Shown here: positions 50,652 through 59,387 of the stretch, in pieces
How positions within the stretch are numbered: position 1 is the first letter of the stretch
Layout: each line of letters begins with the position of its first letter
Assembly (NCBI GenBank): GCA_023436115.1
Contig: JAEZKQ010000026.1
Coordinates: 332,966-396,965, forward strand
DNA: 64,000 nt
Direction: 5' to 3'
Source: Bacillota bacterium
GTDB taxonomy: Bacteria; Bacillota; Clostridia; Christensenellales; SZUA-584
Notes under the pieces: model-generated
What the model saw: the letters and a program-made list of their open reading frames with translations, nothing else
Database searches by the model: none
Told to the model about the DNA's origin: nothing
Program-made: the position numbers and the translations under genes

Positions 50652-52280
50652 TTAGCCTATTCTTGCAACAAGAGCACGGTCTACGCTGAAAAAATACGCA
50701 TCCTCTCCGATCATTTCCGTTACCCCGGCCTGGTCAAAAGCGTTGCGCACATTCCCGCTCAAACCGCAGAATATGAGGCTGATCTGCTTCTCTTGGCACT
50801 CTCGGACGATTTCCAGTATCACCTCAGCGCCTGTCGTGTCGATACCGGAGGCTCCCCGCATGGAAAATATCACGCTGCCCGCATTTTCAATCTCCTCACG
50901 AACGCGAGTCAGCAGCTTTTCTGCATTTCCAAAGAATATAGGGCCTTCCACATATAAAACCGTTGTATCCTTTTGCGCTTTTTCCACGTTACTGTCGCTG
51001 GAATGAAGCAGTTCGTTTTTTACTTCGGAGGCCGTCACTGTCAGGTTGGAGGATCTATAAACAAACAGGAACGATGAAAAGACCACGCCGATGATAATGG
51101 CGATGGTCAGGTCGAAAATCACCGTCGCAACCATGGTGATTAAAAATTTAAGAATTGCGCCTTTAAAGTGCTTGCTGAATATGTATTTAATGGCGGGCCA
51201 TTCGTTCATTCGCCACGCTGTCATGAGCAACACACCGGCCAGCGCCGGATATGGGATTTGTGCCATCACATCGCTAAGCAAGAACATGGAAGCCAGCAGC
51301 CCTAAGGCGTGAATAATGCCCGTCATACGCGTTTCACAGCCGGACTTAATCGCCACGCTGGTGCGAGCAATCGCCGCCGTGGCCGGAACGCCGCCAAAGA
51401 AAGGAATGAGCATATTGCCGATGCCCTGTGCAAACAGCTCCTGGTTGGAATCAAACGGCTGCCCCTTCATGCGCGACGCACTGGAGCCGCAAAGCAGGCT
51501 CTCCACCATCGCCAGAGCCGCTACTGTTACCGCGGACGTAATCAGCGAAGGCAGCGCAGAAAAATCTATCGACGACAGACTAAGCCGTGTTTCAGGCATC
51601 AGCGTTTTGGGTATCGCGCCGATGGTTGCCACATCAAAGTTAAAAAGAATACTGACCAGCGTGGCGGCAACGATGCCGACGAGTGATGACGGAACACGGG
51701 CGTTCCACTTTTTCGGCCATAATATCATGATAGCGATCACGATAGAGCCTATAATCACAGCTTGTAAACTTGGTGAAAAACCAAGCTGCCCATACGACAC
51801 AAGCTTTTCAATCGCGCTGTTGCCCGAAGACGTCGTGCCGAAAAAGTTGTCGATCTGCCCCAGAGCAATAATAATGGCGATACCCGATGTAAACCCTGTA
51901 ATCACAGGACGCGGAATGAGGCTCACCAGCTTACCCAGCTTAAAAACGCCTGCCAGCACGAGCATGATTCCCGCCATCAGGCTGACGATAAAGACGCTTT
52001 GCAGCGAGTGGTTGACAACGATTGAAATCAACACAGCCGTCATCGCGCCTGTCGGCCCGGATATCTGAAACGGCGCGCCGGACAGCGCCCCTATCACAAG
52101 CCCTGCAATGATCGCGGTTATTAGCCCTGCGGCTGCGTCCGCGCCGCTGCTGACACCAAACGCCAGCGCAAGCGGCAAAGCCACCGCCGTTACGGTCAGC
52201 CCCGCCATCAGATCCTTAGAAAACCGCTTGGCATTATACCCCGCAAACTCATTTCTTATGAGATTTAAATAATTCTTCAA
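50652..52280 (-). CDS. SulP-family anion transporter with STAS domain
   Basis: 542 aa. About 10-14 membrane segments; the SulP signature region is ALPLALAFGVSSGADAAAGL and GAPFQISGPTGAMTAVL, and the C-terminal STAS domain (about 435-540) has TTVLYVEGPIFFGNAEKL and GIDTTGAEVILEI. Transports sulfate, bicarbonate or dicarboxylates; the substrate is not predictable. The gene start is just 110 bp from a dead IS256 transposase fragment, so its upstream region may have been rearranged by insertion. Confidence 0.93.
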   Translation of the reverse strand: MKNYLNLIRNEFAGYNAKRFSKDLMAGLTVTAVALPLALAFGVSSGADAAAGLITAIIAGLVIGALSGAPFQISGPTGAMTAVLISIVVNHSLQSVFIVSLMAGIMLVLAGVFKLGKLVSLIPRPVITGFTSGIAIIIALGQIDNFFGTTSSGNSAIEKLVSYGQLGFSPSLQAVIIGSIVIAIMILWPKKWNARVPSSLVGIVAATLVSILFNFDVATIGAIPKTLMPETRLSLSSIDFSALPSLITSAVTVAALAMVESLLCGSSASRMKGQPFDSNQELFAQGIGNMLIPFFGGVPATAAIARTSVAIKSGCETRMTGIIHALGLLASMFLLSDVMAQIPYPALAGVLLMTAWRMNEWPAIKYIFSKHFKGAILKFLITMVATVIFDLTIAIIIGVVFSSFLFVYRSSNLTVTASEVKNELLHSSDSNVEKAQKDTTVLYVEGPIFFGNAEKLLTRVREEIENAGSVIFSMRGASGIDTTGAEVILEIVRECQEKQISLIFCGLSGNVRNAFDQAGVTEMIGEDAYFFSVDRALVARIG

Positions 52281-52387
52281 TTTAATTTAAGACCCCTTAC
52301 ATATTTCAGTGCACAGCGCAAGCGCCATTTTACTCCTTTTTCCTTAGCTTGTCTATCTTCTGTGAAACTTTTTAAACAAACATTCCA

Positions 52388-52637
52388 TAGATTATAGGTA
52401 ACCGAGCTCTTCATCCAGCTCGCCCTCCAGCCCGTTCTCGAGGACGGTACCGACCATTTCCTTAACAGGTCCTGTACGCCTTCGACATCGTTGATACCTG
52501 CATCCTGTAACAATGCCAGGAGCTGTTTTCGTCTTTCCCTGCGTTCCGGTGTAATCTTTCGTGCCATTTAAAAAACCTCCGTTCAGGTGCTTCTATCTTA
52601 CACCCTATCGGAGGTTTACACAAAATTCGGGATGGTC
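52388..52637 (-). mobile_element. IS256-family insertion sequence, truncated and frameshifted remnant
   Basis: The minus strand from ATG 52567 reads MARKITPERRERRKQLLALL and DAGINDVEGVQDLL, then continues in another frame as KEMVGTVLENGLEGELDEEL and GYL-stop at about 52388. This is the N-terminal start of IS256 (mutator-type) transposases. Upstream, 52605-52637 carries the usual end of such elements (GTGTAAAC adjacent to GATGGTCTC). The other 80% of the transposase and the other end are absent. A strong-looking ribosome binding site (GGAGG) is left in front of the ATG. Confidence 0.8.
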
Positions 52638-52877
52638 TCATTGGTACTCGTTCTTGTTATTCTATCTACAACAGCTTTTGCTTCGACGACAAAACCGTAT
52701 TCATCATATGCCGTCTCAAGACCGAGCACAAATGTGGGGAAAGCAACCATCTATAAGCGTTCATGCAATCCTGTCAATAATTGTCTGTCTGCTTCTTGTC
52801 GCGTTCAGTATAATAGTGACGGACAGTATTCTTGGACAGGCTGGCACACTGGCTCTGGAACAGTGGCTTTTTCATAA
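52632..52877 (+). CDS. Small secreted protein, N-terminus at the IS256 junction
   Basis: 81 aa from ATG 52632: a signal-peptide-like stretch (MVSLVLVLVILSTTAFAS), then a 60-residue Ser/Tyr/Thr-rich mature part with three Cys. The first codons coincide with the terminal repeat of the IS256 remnant, so the original start was probably replaced by IS sequence. Ribosome binding site not clear. I know no family; small secreted Cys-containing peptides of this kind are common in Bacillota. Confidence 0.4.
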   Translation: MVSLVLVLVILSTTAFASTTKPYSSYAVSRPSTNVGKATIYKRSCNPVNNCLSASCRVQYNSDGQYSWTGWHTGSGTVAFS

Positions 52878-52912
52878 ATATAAATCATCGACTCTCTTTC
52901 CGCTAAGAAATT

Positions 52913-53479
52913 TTATACCCTCAGCGAGCCCCGAAATCCTCTGACAGCGTAATAAGATTCCGCGCTGTTGTGGTATGTAAAGATATGATTATAACGCCGG
53001 TCACAAAACAGCGCCCCACCAAGCTTTCTAATATCAGGAGGTGTTAATATCCAGCTTGATGTTTTGGTATCAAAAGCCCCCAATTTTTGCAGTTCCCGAT
53101 ATTGCTCTTCTGTTAAAATGTCTATTCCCATAGCCGCTGCCACATCCATTGCACTGTTTTCTGGTTTGAGTTTTTTTCTTGATTCTAAAGCTTCACGGTC
53201 ATAGCAAAGATTCCGGCGGCCAATAGGGCTCTCCTGCGAACAGTCAAAAAAGATATATTCAAGCGATTTTTCATCATAGCCAACAACATCCGGTTCGCCA
53301 CCGCTTTTCTCCATCTCATATAGCGACCACAGCTTTTGCGGCTTTGCTTCTAATCGTGCTTGTACGTTTGCCCATTCAAGGCCTTCATGACGGTTCAAGT
53401 TTTTATCAAAGCGTGTTTTCAATGTCCCGAATAGTTCTACGCATTGTTCTGACGACAAGTTCCTTATATTATCTACCAT
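52913..53479 (-). CDS. DUF4256 family protein
   Basis: 188 aa. Pattern LFGTLKTRFDKNLNRHEGLEW, KPQKLWSLYEMEKSGGEPDV and SWILTPPDIRKLGGALFCDR matches the family; the residues around CYDREALESRKKLKPENSA are also typical. No function is known. Single gene, weak ribosome binding site. Confidence 0.88.
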   Translation of the reverse strand: MVDNIRNLSSEQCVELFGTLKTRFDKNLNRHEGLEWANVQARLEAKPQKLWSLYEMEKSGGEPDVVGYDEKSLEYIFFDCSQESPIGRRNLCYDREALESRKKLKPENSAMDVAAAMGIDILTEEQYRELQKLGAFDTKTSSWILTPPDIRKLGGALFCDRRYNHIFTYHNSAESYYAVRGFRGSLRV

Positions 53480-53576
53480 AGTAAAGCCACCCTTTTCTTT
53501 CCACTATAACATAACACTTTATCATTACAATCGAATTTATTTAGTTTCTAAGTTTAATTTATACGTTGTCAAATAT

Positions 53577-53610
53577 TAAAAAAGCCCACAGGTTCAAATC
53601 CTGTGAGCTT
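53577..53610 (-). terminator. Terminator of the lipoprotein gene at 53634
   Basis: AAGCTCACAGG on the minus strand (53610-53600) pairs with CCTGTGGGCTT (53592-53582) with one G-U; TTTTTT follows. The loop ATTTGAA resembles a tRNA T-loop on the plus strand, but no tRNA is present. Confidence 0.75.
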
Positions 53611-53633
53611 ATTATCATATTGTTTTACGGTCT

Positions 53634-54284
53634 CTACTCGTTCAACAACCGCTGTATGTTCTCCAGTATTTTACGGCCCAGCGTCATGGTAAGCGGCGCG
53701 TTTTTCGTTGAGTCATACTCGTCCATAGTAAAGGCTACTACCACATAATAACCCCGGTAAACCATGAAAAGCTGGCCATCCATCTTCATGAGGAAGGCCG
53801 CATCGCCCATATCCTCCACAGGATCGCTCTCAATTTTTAAAAGCTTAGCCTGAAAATCGAAAGAACTCCGCGCAGTTGATCCTTCCTCAAGTTGCTCTGC
53901 CGGCTTCAGCCCGTCTTGCTCTATCTGCACCAGAGCGCTAACATCGGTCATTTCACTTAAGGTATAGTGGTACTGCAGGGAGCTGATGCCATTCTCCTTG
54001 TCCACATTGCGAGAGCCTTCTTCAATGGTCACAGGAAGCCCCAAGATTGCCGATGCCTCCTCCGCGGACAAAACTTGATCAGGATGGATGACCGGAGCGG
54101 AAAGAGTCTCAGCAGGGGTGTCCGTCGTCTCGGCTGCCGGGGAGGACGGATCATCCGGGGTATCCGTTTTCGCCGGGGCATTCACGTCGCCACCGGAAGG
54201 TGACCCCGTCACGGATGTGCAGGCTGACAGAATCAATATCGGACATAACAAAATAACCAAGGACCATACATACGTTTTTTTCAT
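53634..54284 (-). CDS. Hypothetical lipoprotein
   Basis: 216 aa. Signal peptide with lipobox ILSAC (Cys22), Gly/Ser/Pro/Thr-rich linker to about 70, then a folded region (SAEEASAILGLPVTIEEG; SALVQIEQDGLKPAEQL; MGDAAFLMKMDGQLFMVYRG) with no family I can name. Likely an extracytoplasmic domain. Separate from the lipoprotein at 54363, although both are in a row on the same strand. Confidence 0.75.
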   Translation of the reverse strand: MKKTYVWSLVILLCPILILSACTSVTGSPSGGDVNAPAKTDTPDDPSSPAAETTDTPAETLSAPVIHPDQVLSAEEASAILGLPVTIEEGSRNVDKENGISSLQYHYTLSEMTDVSALVQIEQDGLKPAEQLEEGSTARSSFDFQAKLLKIESDPVEDMGDAAFLMKMDGQLFMVYRGYYVVVAFTMDEYDSTKNAPLTMTLGRKILENIQRLLNE

Positions 54285-54362
54285 AAACAGGATTCCTTTC
54301 TCGTCTTGTGTTCGCAGTGATGCGTTTTTTTCTAATTCGTGGTTTAAGTATCTATAGCAAGC

Positions 54363-55244
54363 CTATTCAGGCTTATGCGTGAGCTTCCCTTGGAAAGAAA
54401 GAAATTGTCCATCCGGCGCGCTGAAGCCGAGGCCAACCTTGTCACCCGTCACGGTAATCTCAAAGGGGACCTCAAGAAAGATATCATCATCATCCAAATC
54501 TATTTCCAAAGCCATAAAACCTACATCAGTCATAATAAAACGGAAGGTTCCTTTTCCGCGGTAATCCGCTTCGACAAGCGGTGCCAGCGTGACCTCATTA
54601 CCTCCTATGTTGACAGTAGGCGGTTCTTCCGAGTCGGTCGAGTCAAGAGTAAACTCCACCATTGAAACAAGCTCAACTGTGCCGGTTGCAGGTATGCTGC
54701 CACCGATGTCCTTCACACCGACGGAACGCAGCATCGCCTGACCCTTGAAAATGCCGTTCTCGCTGGCAGAGATCATCTCAAAAATCATGATACACTCGGT
54801 ACCGTCTTGGGCGATGATACCCTCTACTTTATCGCTGATTTCAATCTTTGCCCCATTGGCTGCCACCAGCGCTTTTTGTTTCACGACCGTGATAGGACAG
54901 GTTGCCTGATTACCCGAGATATCTTTCCGTTCGGCAAAGGCGATCGTTTCGCCGGCCGCCACGGCTGTAACAGTGCCATCTGCCGTAATCACAGCGATTT
55001 TTTCGTCTCCAATCTTCCATAGAACATCGTCAACAGCTTGGCCCATCGCGTTCTGACAAGCCAAGGAGGCGGTTTCGCCCACCGAAAGCCGGAGCTCCTC
55101 AGGCTGGATGAGGATGGGTTCCTCTGTTTCATTAGGAGTGGTAACGGGAGCCGTCATCGACGGGGCGTGTGTAGACACAACATTTCCGGCGGTGCAGCCG
55201 GTGAACAGAAATATTAACAAGAAGGGTAATACAACTTTTCTCAC
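54363..55244 (-). CDS. Hypothetical lipoprotein with Ig-like domain and all-beta C-terminus
   Basis: 293 aa from a GTG at 55244 (GGGGG nine nt upstream); a TTG at 55259 is also in frame. Signal peptide and lipobox (LFTGC), then a region resembling a BIG2-type Ig domain (SVGETASLACQNAMGQAVDDV, KIAVITADGTVTAVAAGET), and a C-terminal beta-rich part with repeated acidic stretches (LDDDDIFLEV). Cohesin-like or sugar-binding folds are possible but not shown. Confidence 0.65.
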   Translation of the reverse strand: MRKVVLPFLLIFLFTGCTAGNVVSTHAPSMTAPVTTPNETEEPILIQPEELRLSVGETASLACQNAMGQAVDDVLWKIGDEKIAVITADGTVTAVAAGETIAFAERKDISGNQATCPITVVKQKALVAANGAKIEISDKVEGIIAQDGTECIMIFEMISASENGIFKGQAMLRSVGVKDIGGSIPATGTVELVSMVEFTLDSTDSEEPPTVNIGGNEVTLAPLVEADYRGKGTFRFIMTDVGFMALEIDLDDDDIFLEVPFEITVTGDKVGLGFSAPDGQFLSFQGKLTHKPE

Positions 55245-55504
55245 AGCATAAACCCCCAAAACTAGGCATTAGTGAAAATCAGGGCCATTATTAAATTTCA
55301 AGAGAGTCATCCAAAAAACCGACAATATGTGGTTCAATTATCATGAGCCATGCACGACCATATGACTGCTGCTCAGTGCCGATCATTCCTATGAGCTGTG
55401 CCAGCATGGACATCTTTCAACACATACTATCATTGAGTGCGATACTTGACTTTTTTAAAAAGAGCATTTATGTTTCAAAAAATATCAATTTTGTCGAATA
55501 AAAA

Positions 55505-55526
55505 ATGCTGATCGAGAAATCAGCAA
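55505..55526 (-). terminator. Terminator of the AraC-type gene
   Basis: GCTGAT (55507-55512) and ATCAGC (55519-55524) pair; on the minus strand ATTTTTT follows. Confidence 0.55.
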
Positions 55527-55535
55527 CTTTTAAGT

Positions 55536-56396
55536 CTATGTGTTTAATTTTCTAAATTCCGTTGGGGACATATTGACATGACGTTTAAAAACAGTAGAAA
55601 AGTGACCGGAGTTAACAAAACCGCATAATCCTGCGACTTTCTCAATTGAGTGCTCATTTTTTCTTAACATTTCTTTAGACTTTTCAATGCGTATACCCAT
55701 CAGAAACTGATATGGTGTCTGTCCTGTATATTCCTTGAACACGCGCTTAAAATGGCAGGGGCTTAGATAGATGAGGCTGCAAATATCATTAATACTGATA
55801 TCTGCGCTATAATATTTCTGCATATACTCTATAGCCACATTGATATATTTGTTTTCCTTGCCAATCTTATCTGCTGTTGATTTGCAATTTAAATCTCGTA
55901 TTAGTTGAAAAACGATCTGTGTGCAGATGCTTTTTATCATCAAGGGATAGGTCTCTGCGTGGTTCATCATCTCACGCTGAAAGTTCCCGATCAAGTCCAG
56001 CAATTGTGTACTGTATACGCCTTGAATATGCTTGAACTCAAAAGTGTCTCCACAAGCTGTTTCTGCTGCTATCTTGTTAAAGAATTCTTTCTTTATTGCG
56101 ATGTGTGTATATTTACCGAACTTCCTGTTCTCGCCGGGGATGATACCGTATACCTCTTGCCAAGGTTGGATGACCAGAAGCCCGCCTTTTTTTAATTGGT
56201 ACTCGCAACCGTTCACTCTGGTTACAGGGGATTCCGAAAAAAACAGGAGAAAGTGATAATCATCAACACTGATCACTTCTCCCAGCGAATAATCTTCAGG
56301 TTCAAAAATAGCCATGTGCCTGCAAACATGAGATTTTGTCTTATAGTAAATATCTTTCGGTATGGTATCAAGAAAATAGTTAAAACCCTCCTTCAC
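55536..56396 (-). CDS. AraC-family transcriptional regulator
   Basis: 286 aa from a GTG at 56396 with GGGGG 6 nt upstream. The N-terminal half is a cupin-like ligand domain (LLFFSESPVTRVNGCEYQLK); the C-terminal part holds two helix-turn-helix units: INDICSLIYLSPCHFKRVFK, and VAGLCGFVNSGHFSTVFKRH. A sugar- or hormone-like effector is likely. The intergenic side upstream has no obvious target operon, so the regulon is unknown. Confidence 0.9.
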   Translation of the reverse strand: MKEGFNYFLDTIPKDIYYKTKSHVCRHMAIFEPEDYSLGEVISVDDYHFLLFFSESPVTRVNGCEYQLKKGGLLVIQPWQEVYGIIPGENRKFGKYTHIAIKKEFFNKIAAETACGDTFEFKHIQGVYSTQLLDLIGNFQREMMNHAETYPLMIKSICTQIVFQLIRDLNCKSTADKIGKENKYINVAIEYMQKYYSADISINDICSLIYLSPCHFKRVFKEYTGQTPYQFLMGIRIEKSKEMLRKNEHSIEKVAGLCGFVNSGHFSTVFKRHVNMSPTEFRKLNT

Positions 56397-56602
56397 AATA
56401 TACCCCCATTACTCAAATATTTATCGACAAGATATTATATCATAAATATTCCATACTCGCCGCTGTCTGTAAACAGCATCTTTAAGAGCTTGTGAGTATT
56501 GCTTTTATGCAACTGTTATTGTGGTAAAAGGTTCATTCAACACAAATCGCTTTTCACCATTTTGCATCTATGGAAATAAACTTTTTAAGAAATGGAGCCA
56601 GA

Positions 56603-56640
56603 GCACCAAAAAAGCCCGTAAAAACGAGCTCTTTTTGGTG
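56603..56640 (-). terminator. Terminator downstream of tRNA-Arg
   Basis: Minus strand AGCTCG and CGGGCT pair (one G-U) across TTTTTA, followed by six T; it lies about 25 nt past the tRNA 3' end. Confidence 0.65.
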
Positions 56641-56665
56641 TTATATCCAAATCGTCAATAATACT

Positions 56666-56742
56666 TGGCGTACCCGGGAGGATTCGAACCTCTGACCTTT
56701 GGAGTCGGAGTCCAACGCTCTATCCAACTGAGCTACGGGTAC
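56666..56742 (-). tRNA. tRNA-Arg (anticodon CCG)
   Basis: 77 nt with encoded CCA. Acceptor GTACCCG/CGGGTAC, discriminator G, D arm GCTC...GAGC, anticodon stem TTGGA/TCCAA with loop CTCCGAC (CCG at 34-36, U33 and A37 present), five-base variable loop, T arm with loop TTCGAAT. One A-C mismatch is seen at the base of the T stem. It reads the rare CGG Arg codon. Confidence 0.95.
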
Positions 56743-56812
56743 ATTTATTTAAGAACTGCACAGGCAGCCTATATAATATATCATAATTTCATTACAAGTC
56801 AAACAAAAACGC

Positions 56813-57901
56813 TTATGTATATTGATAAAACATGCAGCGGATACTGCCGTTGTACAGCTTTCTCTTTTTAGTGGCACGCTTGCCGAAATAGCGTTCAAAC
56901 TCTTCGTCCGCTGTGATGATGAACTTTTTGGGCACTCCCCAAAGGGCACGTCCCATATCACGATATAACTCATGCACTTCTTTTGTCTCACCGAGACGTG
57001 CCGCATATGGCGGGTTGGTGAGCACCAGGCATTCGCGGGAAAAATCCTTAATGTTAGCATGATAGAGCCGCAGATCCACCCCCGCAGCCTGCGCGTTTTT
57101 AGAGGCCGCACTGAGCGCTTTTTTATCGATATCCGACGCAAATATCACAGGCGGGTCTTTCTTTATCTGCGCCGCTTGCTCTCTGGCCTGCTTCCATGGT
57201 TGTTTGAAGCCTTCCCATTTCTCGGCATCAAACGGCCGCTTTAATCCGGGCGCAATGCCCGCACCCAGCATCGCCGCTTCAATGGCAATGGTGCCCGAGC
57301 CGCACATGGGATCGGCAAACTCGCCGCCCTGCCAGCCCGTGAGCAACACGAGTCCGGCCGCCAGCGTCTCGCGGATAGGCGCTGTCACGTTAGCCGCGCG
57401 GTAGCCCCGGCGGTTAAGCCCCTGACCGCTGGTGTTTAAGCACACCGATACATGGTTACGCAGTATTTTGACGTGTATATCGTATCTGGCCCCTGTTTCG
57501 GGCAATACGCTGACATGGTGCGCTTCCATCATACGTGTCACCGCCGCTTTTTTGCTGATGGCCTGTATATCGCTGACACTGAAAAGCTTGCTGCCCACCG
57601 AATCGGCATTCACGGGAAACCATGCATCCTTGGGCAGATAATCTTCCCACGCAATCGCGCGAACGCCTTCAAACAGTTCGTCAAAAGTGAGTGCTTCAAA
57701 TGTTTTAAGCTCGATATAAACCCTGTCTCCCGTTCTCAGACAGATGTTAGCTTTGGCGATAGCGTCTTCGTCGGCAGAAAAATAGACCCGGGCATCGCGC
57801 GCATTTACGCTGTCCATCCCAAGCCTTTTAAGTTCCAAAGCGGTGACCGATTCCAATCCAAACGAGCACGACGCAAAACAATTATACGTCATCCTTATCA
57901 T
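56813..57901 (-). CDS. THUMP-domain class I RNA methyltransferase (RlmL/YpsC type)
   Basis: 362 aa. THUMP domain at the N-terminus (FGLESVTALELKRLGMDSV), followed by a Rossmann methyltransferase with DPMCGSGTIAIEAAMLGAG and the catalytic LTNPPYAARLGE. It adds a methyl group to a guanosine N2 or similar in 23S rRNA. It overlaps the HD gene by 20 nt; an internal ATG at 57892 could be the true start. Confidence 0.92.
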   Translation of the reverse strand: MIRMTYNCFASCSFGLESVTALELKRLGMDSVNARDARVYFSADEDAIAKANICLRTGDRVYIELKTFEALTFDELFEGVRAIAWEDYLPKDAWFPVNADSVGSKLFSVSDIQAISKKAAVTRMMEAHHVSVLPETGARYDIHVKILRNHVSVCLNTSGQGLNRRGYRAANVTAPIRETLAAGLVLLTGWQGGEFADPMCGSGTIAIEAAMLGAGIAPGLKRPFDAEKWEGFKQPWKQAREQAAQIKKDPPVIFASDIDKKALSAASKNAQAAGVDLRLYHANIKDFSRECLVLTNPPYAARLGETKEVHELYRDMGRALWGVPKKFIITADEEFERYFGKRATKKRKLYNGSIRCMFYQYT

Positions 57902-58559
57902 CCCATCTGTTCAATTTAACACCGTTGATATGCAGCGCGAATTTGCAGCCCAAAAAGCGTGCGCTTTTCTCGCACATCTGCATGCGGGTCATATAGATGC
58001 TCAAAAAATCCATCGGCGATGCGCCCCCGCCCATCGTATAATCGATCGCGATTGTACCGTCTTTAACGGTGAGCTTTGTCGAATCTATGGAGTAGTTAAC
58101 ACGGTCATGGATATCCGTGGGCAAAAACTCTTTATTGCGCACCCGGGCACGGTGAGCATCCACCTTGTCCGCAATGATCAGAGCGGCTGAAATGTCGCTC
58201 ACAGGCAGCCCCGTTTCCTCCTCATGAGAACCCACAGCCGCGCATATCTCGCACGCTTCCGAAATGGCCATACCCATTTCGCAAAGTATCGGAAACAGCA
58301 AAACAGCGCCGTTGAGGCCGTGACTTTTTCTGTTGACCATGTTGCCCACGTCGTGCACCCAGCCTGCGATCTTAGCAAGCTCAATACGCCGCTTTTCCCG
58401 CCCAAGGCTTTCAAGTATCTCACCCGCGATACGACTCACATAGCCCACATGCCGCGGCCCGTGGTCGGTATAGCCCATGACTTCCAGCACCTTATTGGCA
58501 TGCTCCACGAGTTCTTTTATTTTTTCACTTTTACGTACATCATCCAGTGAAACCGTCAA
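57882..58559 (-). CDS. HD-domain phosphohydrolase
   Basis: 225 aa, starting with TTG at 58559, behind GGAGGAATAGGGC. HD motif parts: DHGPRHVGYVSRIA, GWVHDVGN, ADKVDAHRA. Metal-dependent phosphohydrolase of nucleotides or phosphoesters; substrate unknown. Its ribosome binding site lies in the last codons of the gene upstream. Confidence 0.85.
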   Translation of the reverse strand: MTVSLDDVRKSEKIKELVEHANKVLEVMGYTDHGPRHVGYVSRIAGEILESLGREKRRIELAKIAGWVHDVGNMVNRKSHGLNGAVLLFPILCEMGMAISEACEICAAVGSHEEETGLPVSDISAALIIADKVDAHRARVRNKEFLPTDIHDRVNYSIDSTKLTVKDGTIAIDYTMGGGASPMDFLSIYMTRMQMCEKSARFLGCKFALHINGVKLNRWDDKDDV

Positions 58560-58562
58560 GCC

Positions 58563-59387
58563 CTATTCCTCCAAATCTATAAGCGAATCATAATCCTTAT
58601 CGCCGGAGAAGTCCCTGTCTATCTCCACGTCTTCTCCGAGCGCTTCCATTGCGTTTTTTATTGACACATAATCAAAATATTTGATGCCGTCCTGGCGTAT
58701 GGCATCTTCCAGATAAGGCAGTGCCTTATCGCTGCCCAATTTCCCAAGGCAGCTTGCATAAAACGCCTTATTCGTCTCGCTGTACAAAAACTGCTCGAGG
58801 GTATATTCATAAACACGCTCGTCAAACGGCATATCCGCCAGTATATCCAAGAAACAGTCGGCACTGTAGGCAGATTTTGCGTTCTCATACGCGGCTATTA
58901 AGCTGTCTTTATACGCTCCGCCCGCATTTTTAAGCTCCTCCACACACGCTTCGCAAAAATCATTCTTTTCAGCAGACGAGGAAATAGTATCAATATAATA
59001 AGCAAACGGGCGCGGCATATCCATTTCTTCAATAAGACGTACGATAGCTGTCTTAATATCGTCGCACTTTTCCCCTTCATAGTTCTGCATCAGCGACAGC
59101 AGCAGCGGATAGGTCTGCTCATGCTTATCCGCAATACAGTTCAGCAGTGCTCCGGGTACGGAAATGTCCGCAAGCATATACCGGCCCAACGTAGCGATCA
59201 GCCCAGCCGCATCCATCGCCTGAAAATAAGTGTTGGGAGACTGCCCCGACAGCCAATCCGCGGGCATATCCTGCCATTCCAGATATAAATCAGGTATCTT
59301 CTCTTCCAACTCATCTTCACTCAGGCTGCTTTTGTGCATATAGTCGTGAAGGTATTCACCGAATTTCTTCTCAAAATCAATCAGCAT
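58563..59387 (-). CDS. Hypothetical alpha-helical protein, partner of the TPR protein
   Basis: 274 aa from ATG 59387, which has AAGGGTGG upstream and overlaps the TPR gene by 11 nt. The sequence is helical and acidic with repeated Leu/Ala pairs (GKLGSDKALPYLEDAIRQDG, NAMEALGEDVEIDRD), perhaps HEAT-like. No metal or nucleotide motif is seen. Overlap and shared direction imply it works with the TPR protein. Confidence 0.6.
   Translation of the reverse strand: MLIDFEKKFGEYLHDYMHKSSLSEDELEEKIPDLYLEWQDMPADWLSGQSPNTYFQAMDAAGLIATLGRYMLADISVPGALLNCIADKHEQTYPLLLSLMQNYEGEKCDDIKTAIVRLIEEMDMPRPFAYYIDTISSSAEKNDFCEACVEELKNAGGAYKDSLIAAYENAKSAYSADCFLDILADMPFDERVYEYTLEQFLYSETNKAFYASCLGKLGSDKALPYLEDAIRQDGIKYFDYVSIKNAMEALGEDVEIDRDFSGDKDYDSLIDLEE

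Noticed and set aside
53582..53610. T-arm-like sequence CACAGGTTCAAATCCTGTG, possible tRNA 3' fragment or attachment site
   Set aside because: No acceptor, anticodon or D arm is nearby, no CCA, and the same bases form a good terminator for the minus-strand lipoprotein gene.
55291..55413. Minus-strand 40-codon ORF (MSMLAQLIGMIG...)
   Set aside because: No ribosome binding site, no family, in a 276-bp gap; too weak to call, although it could be a gene remnant.
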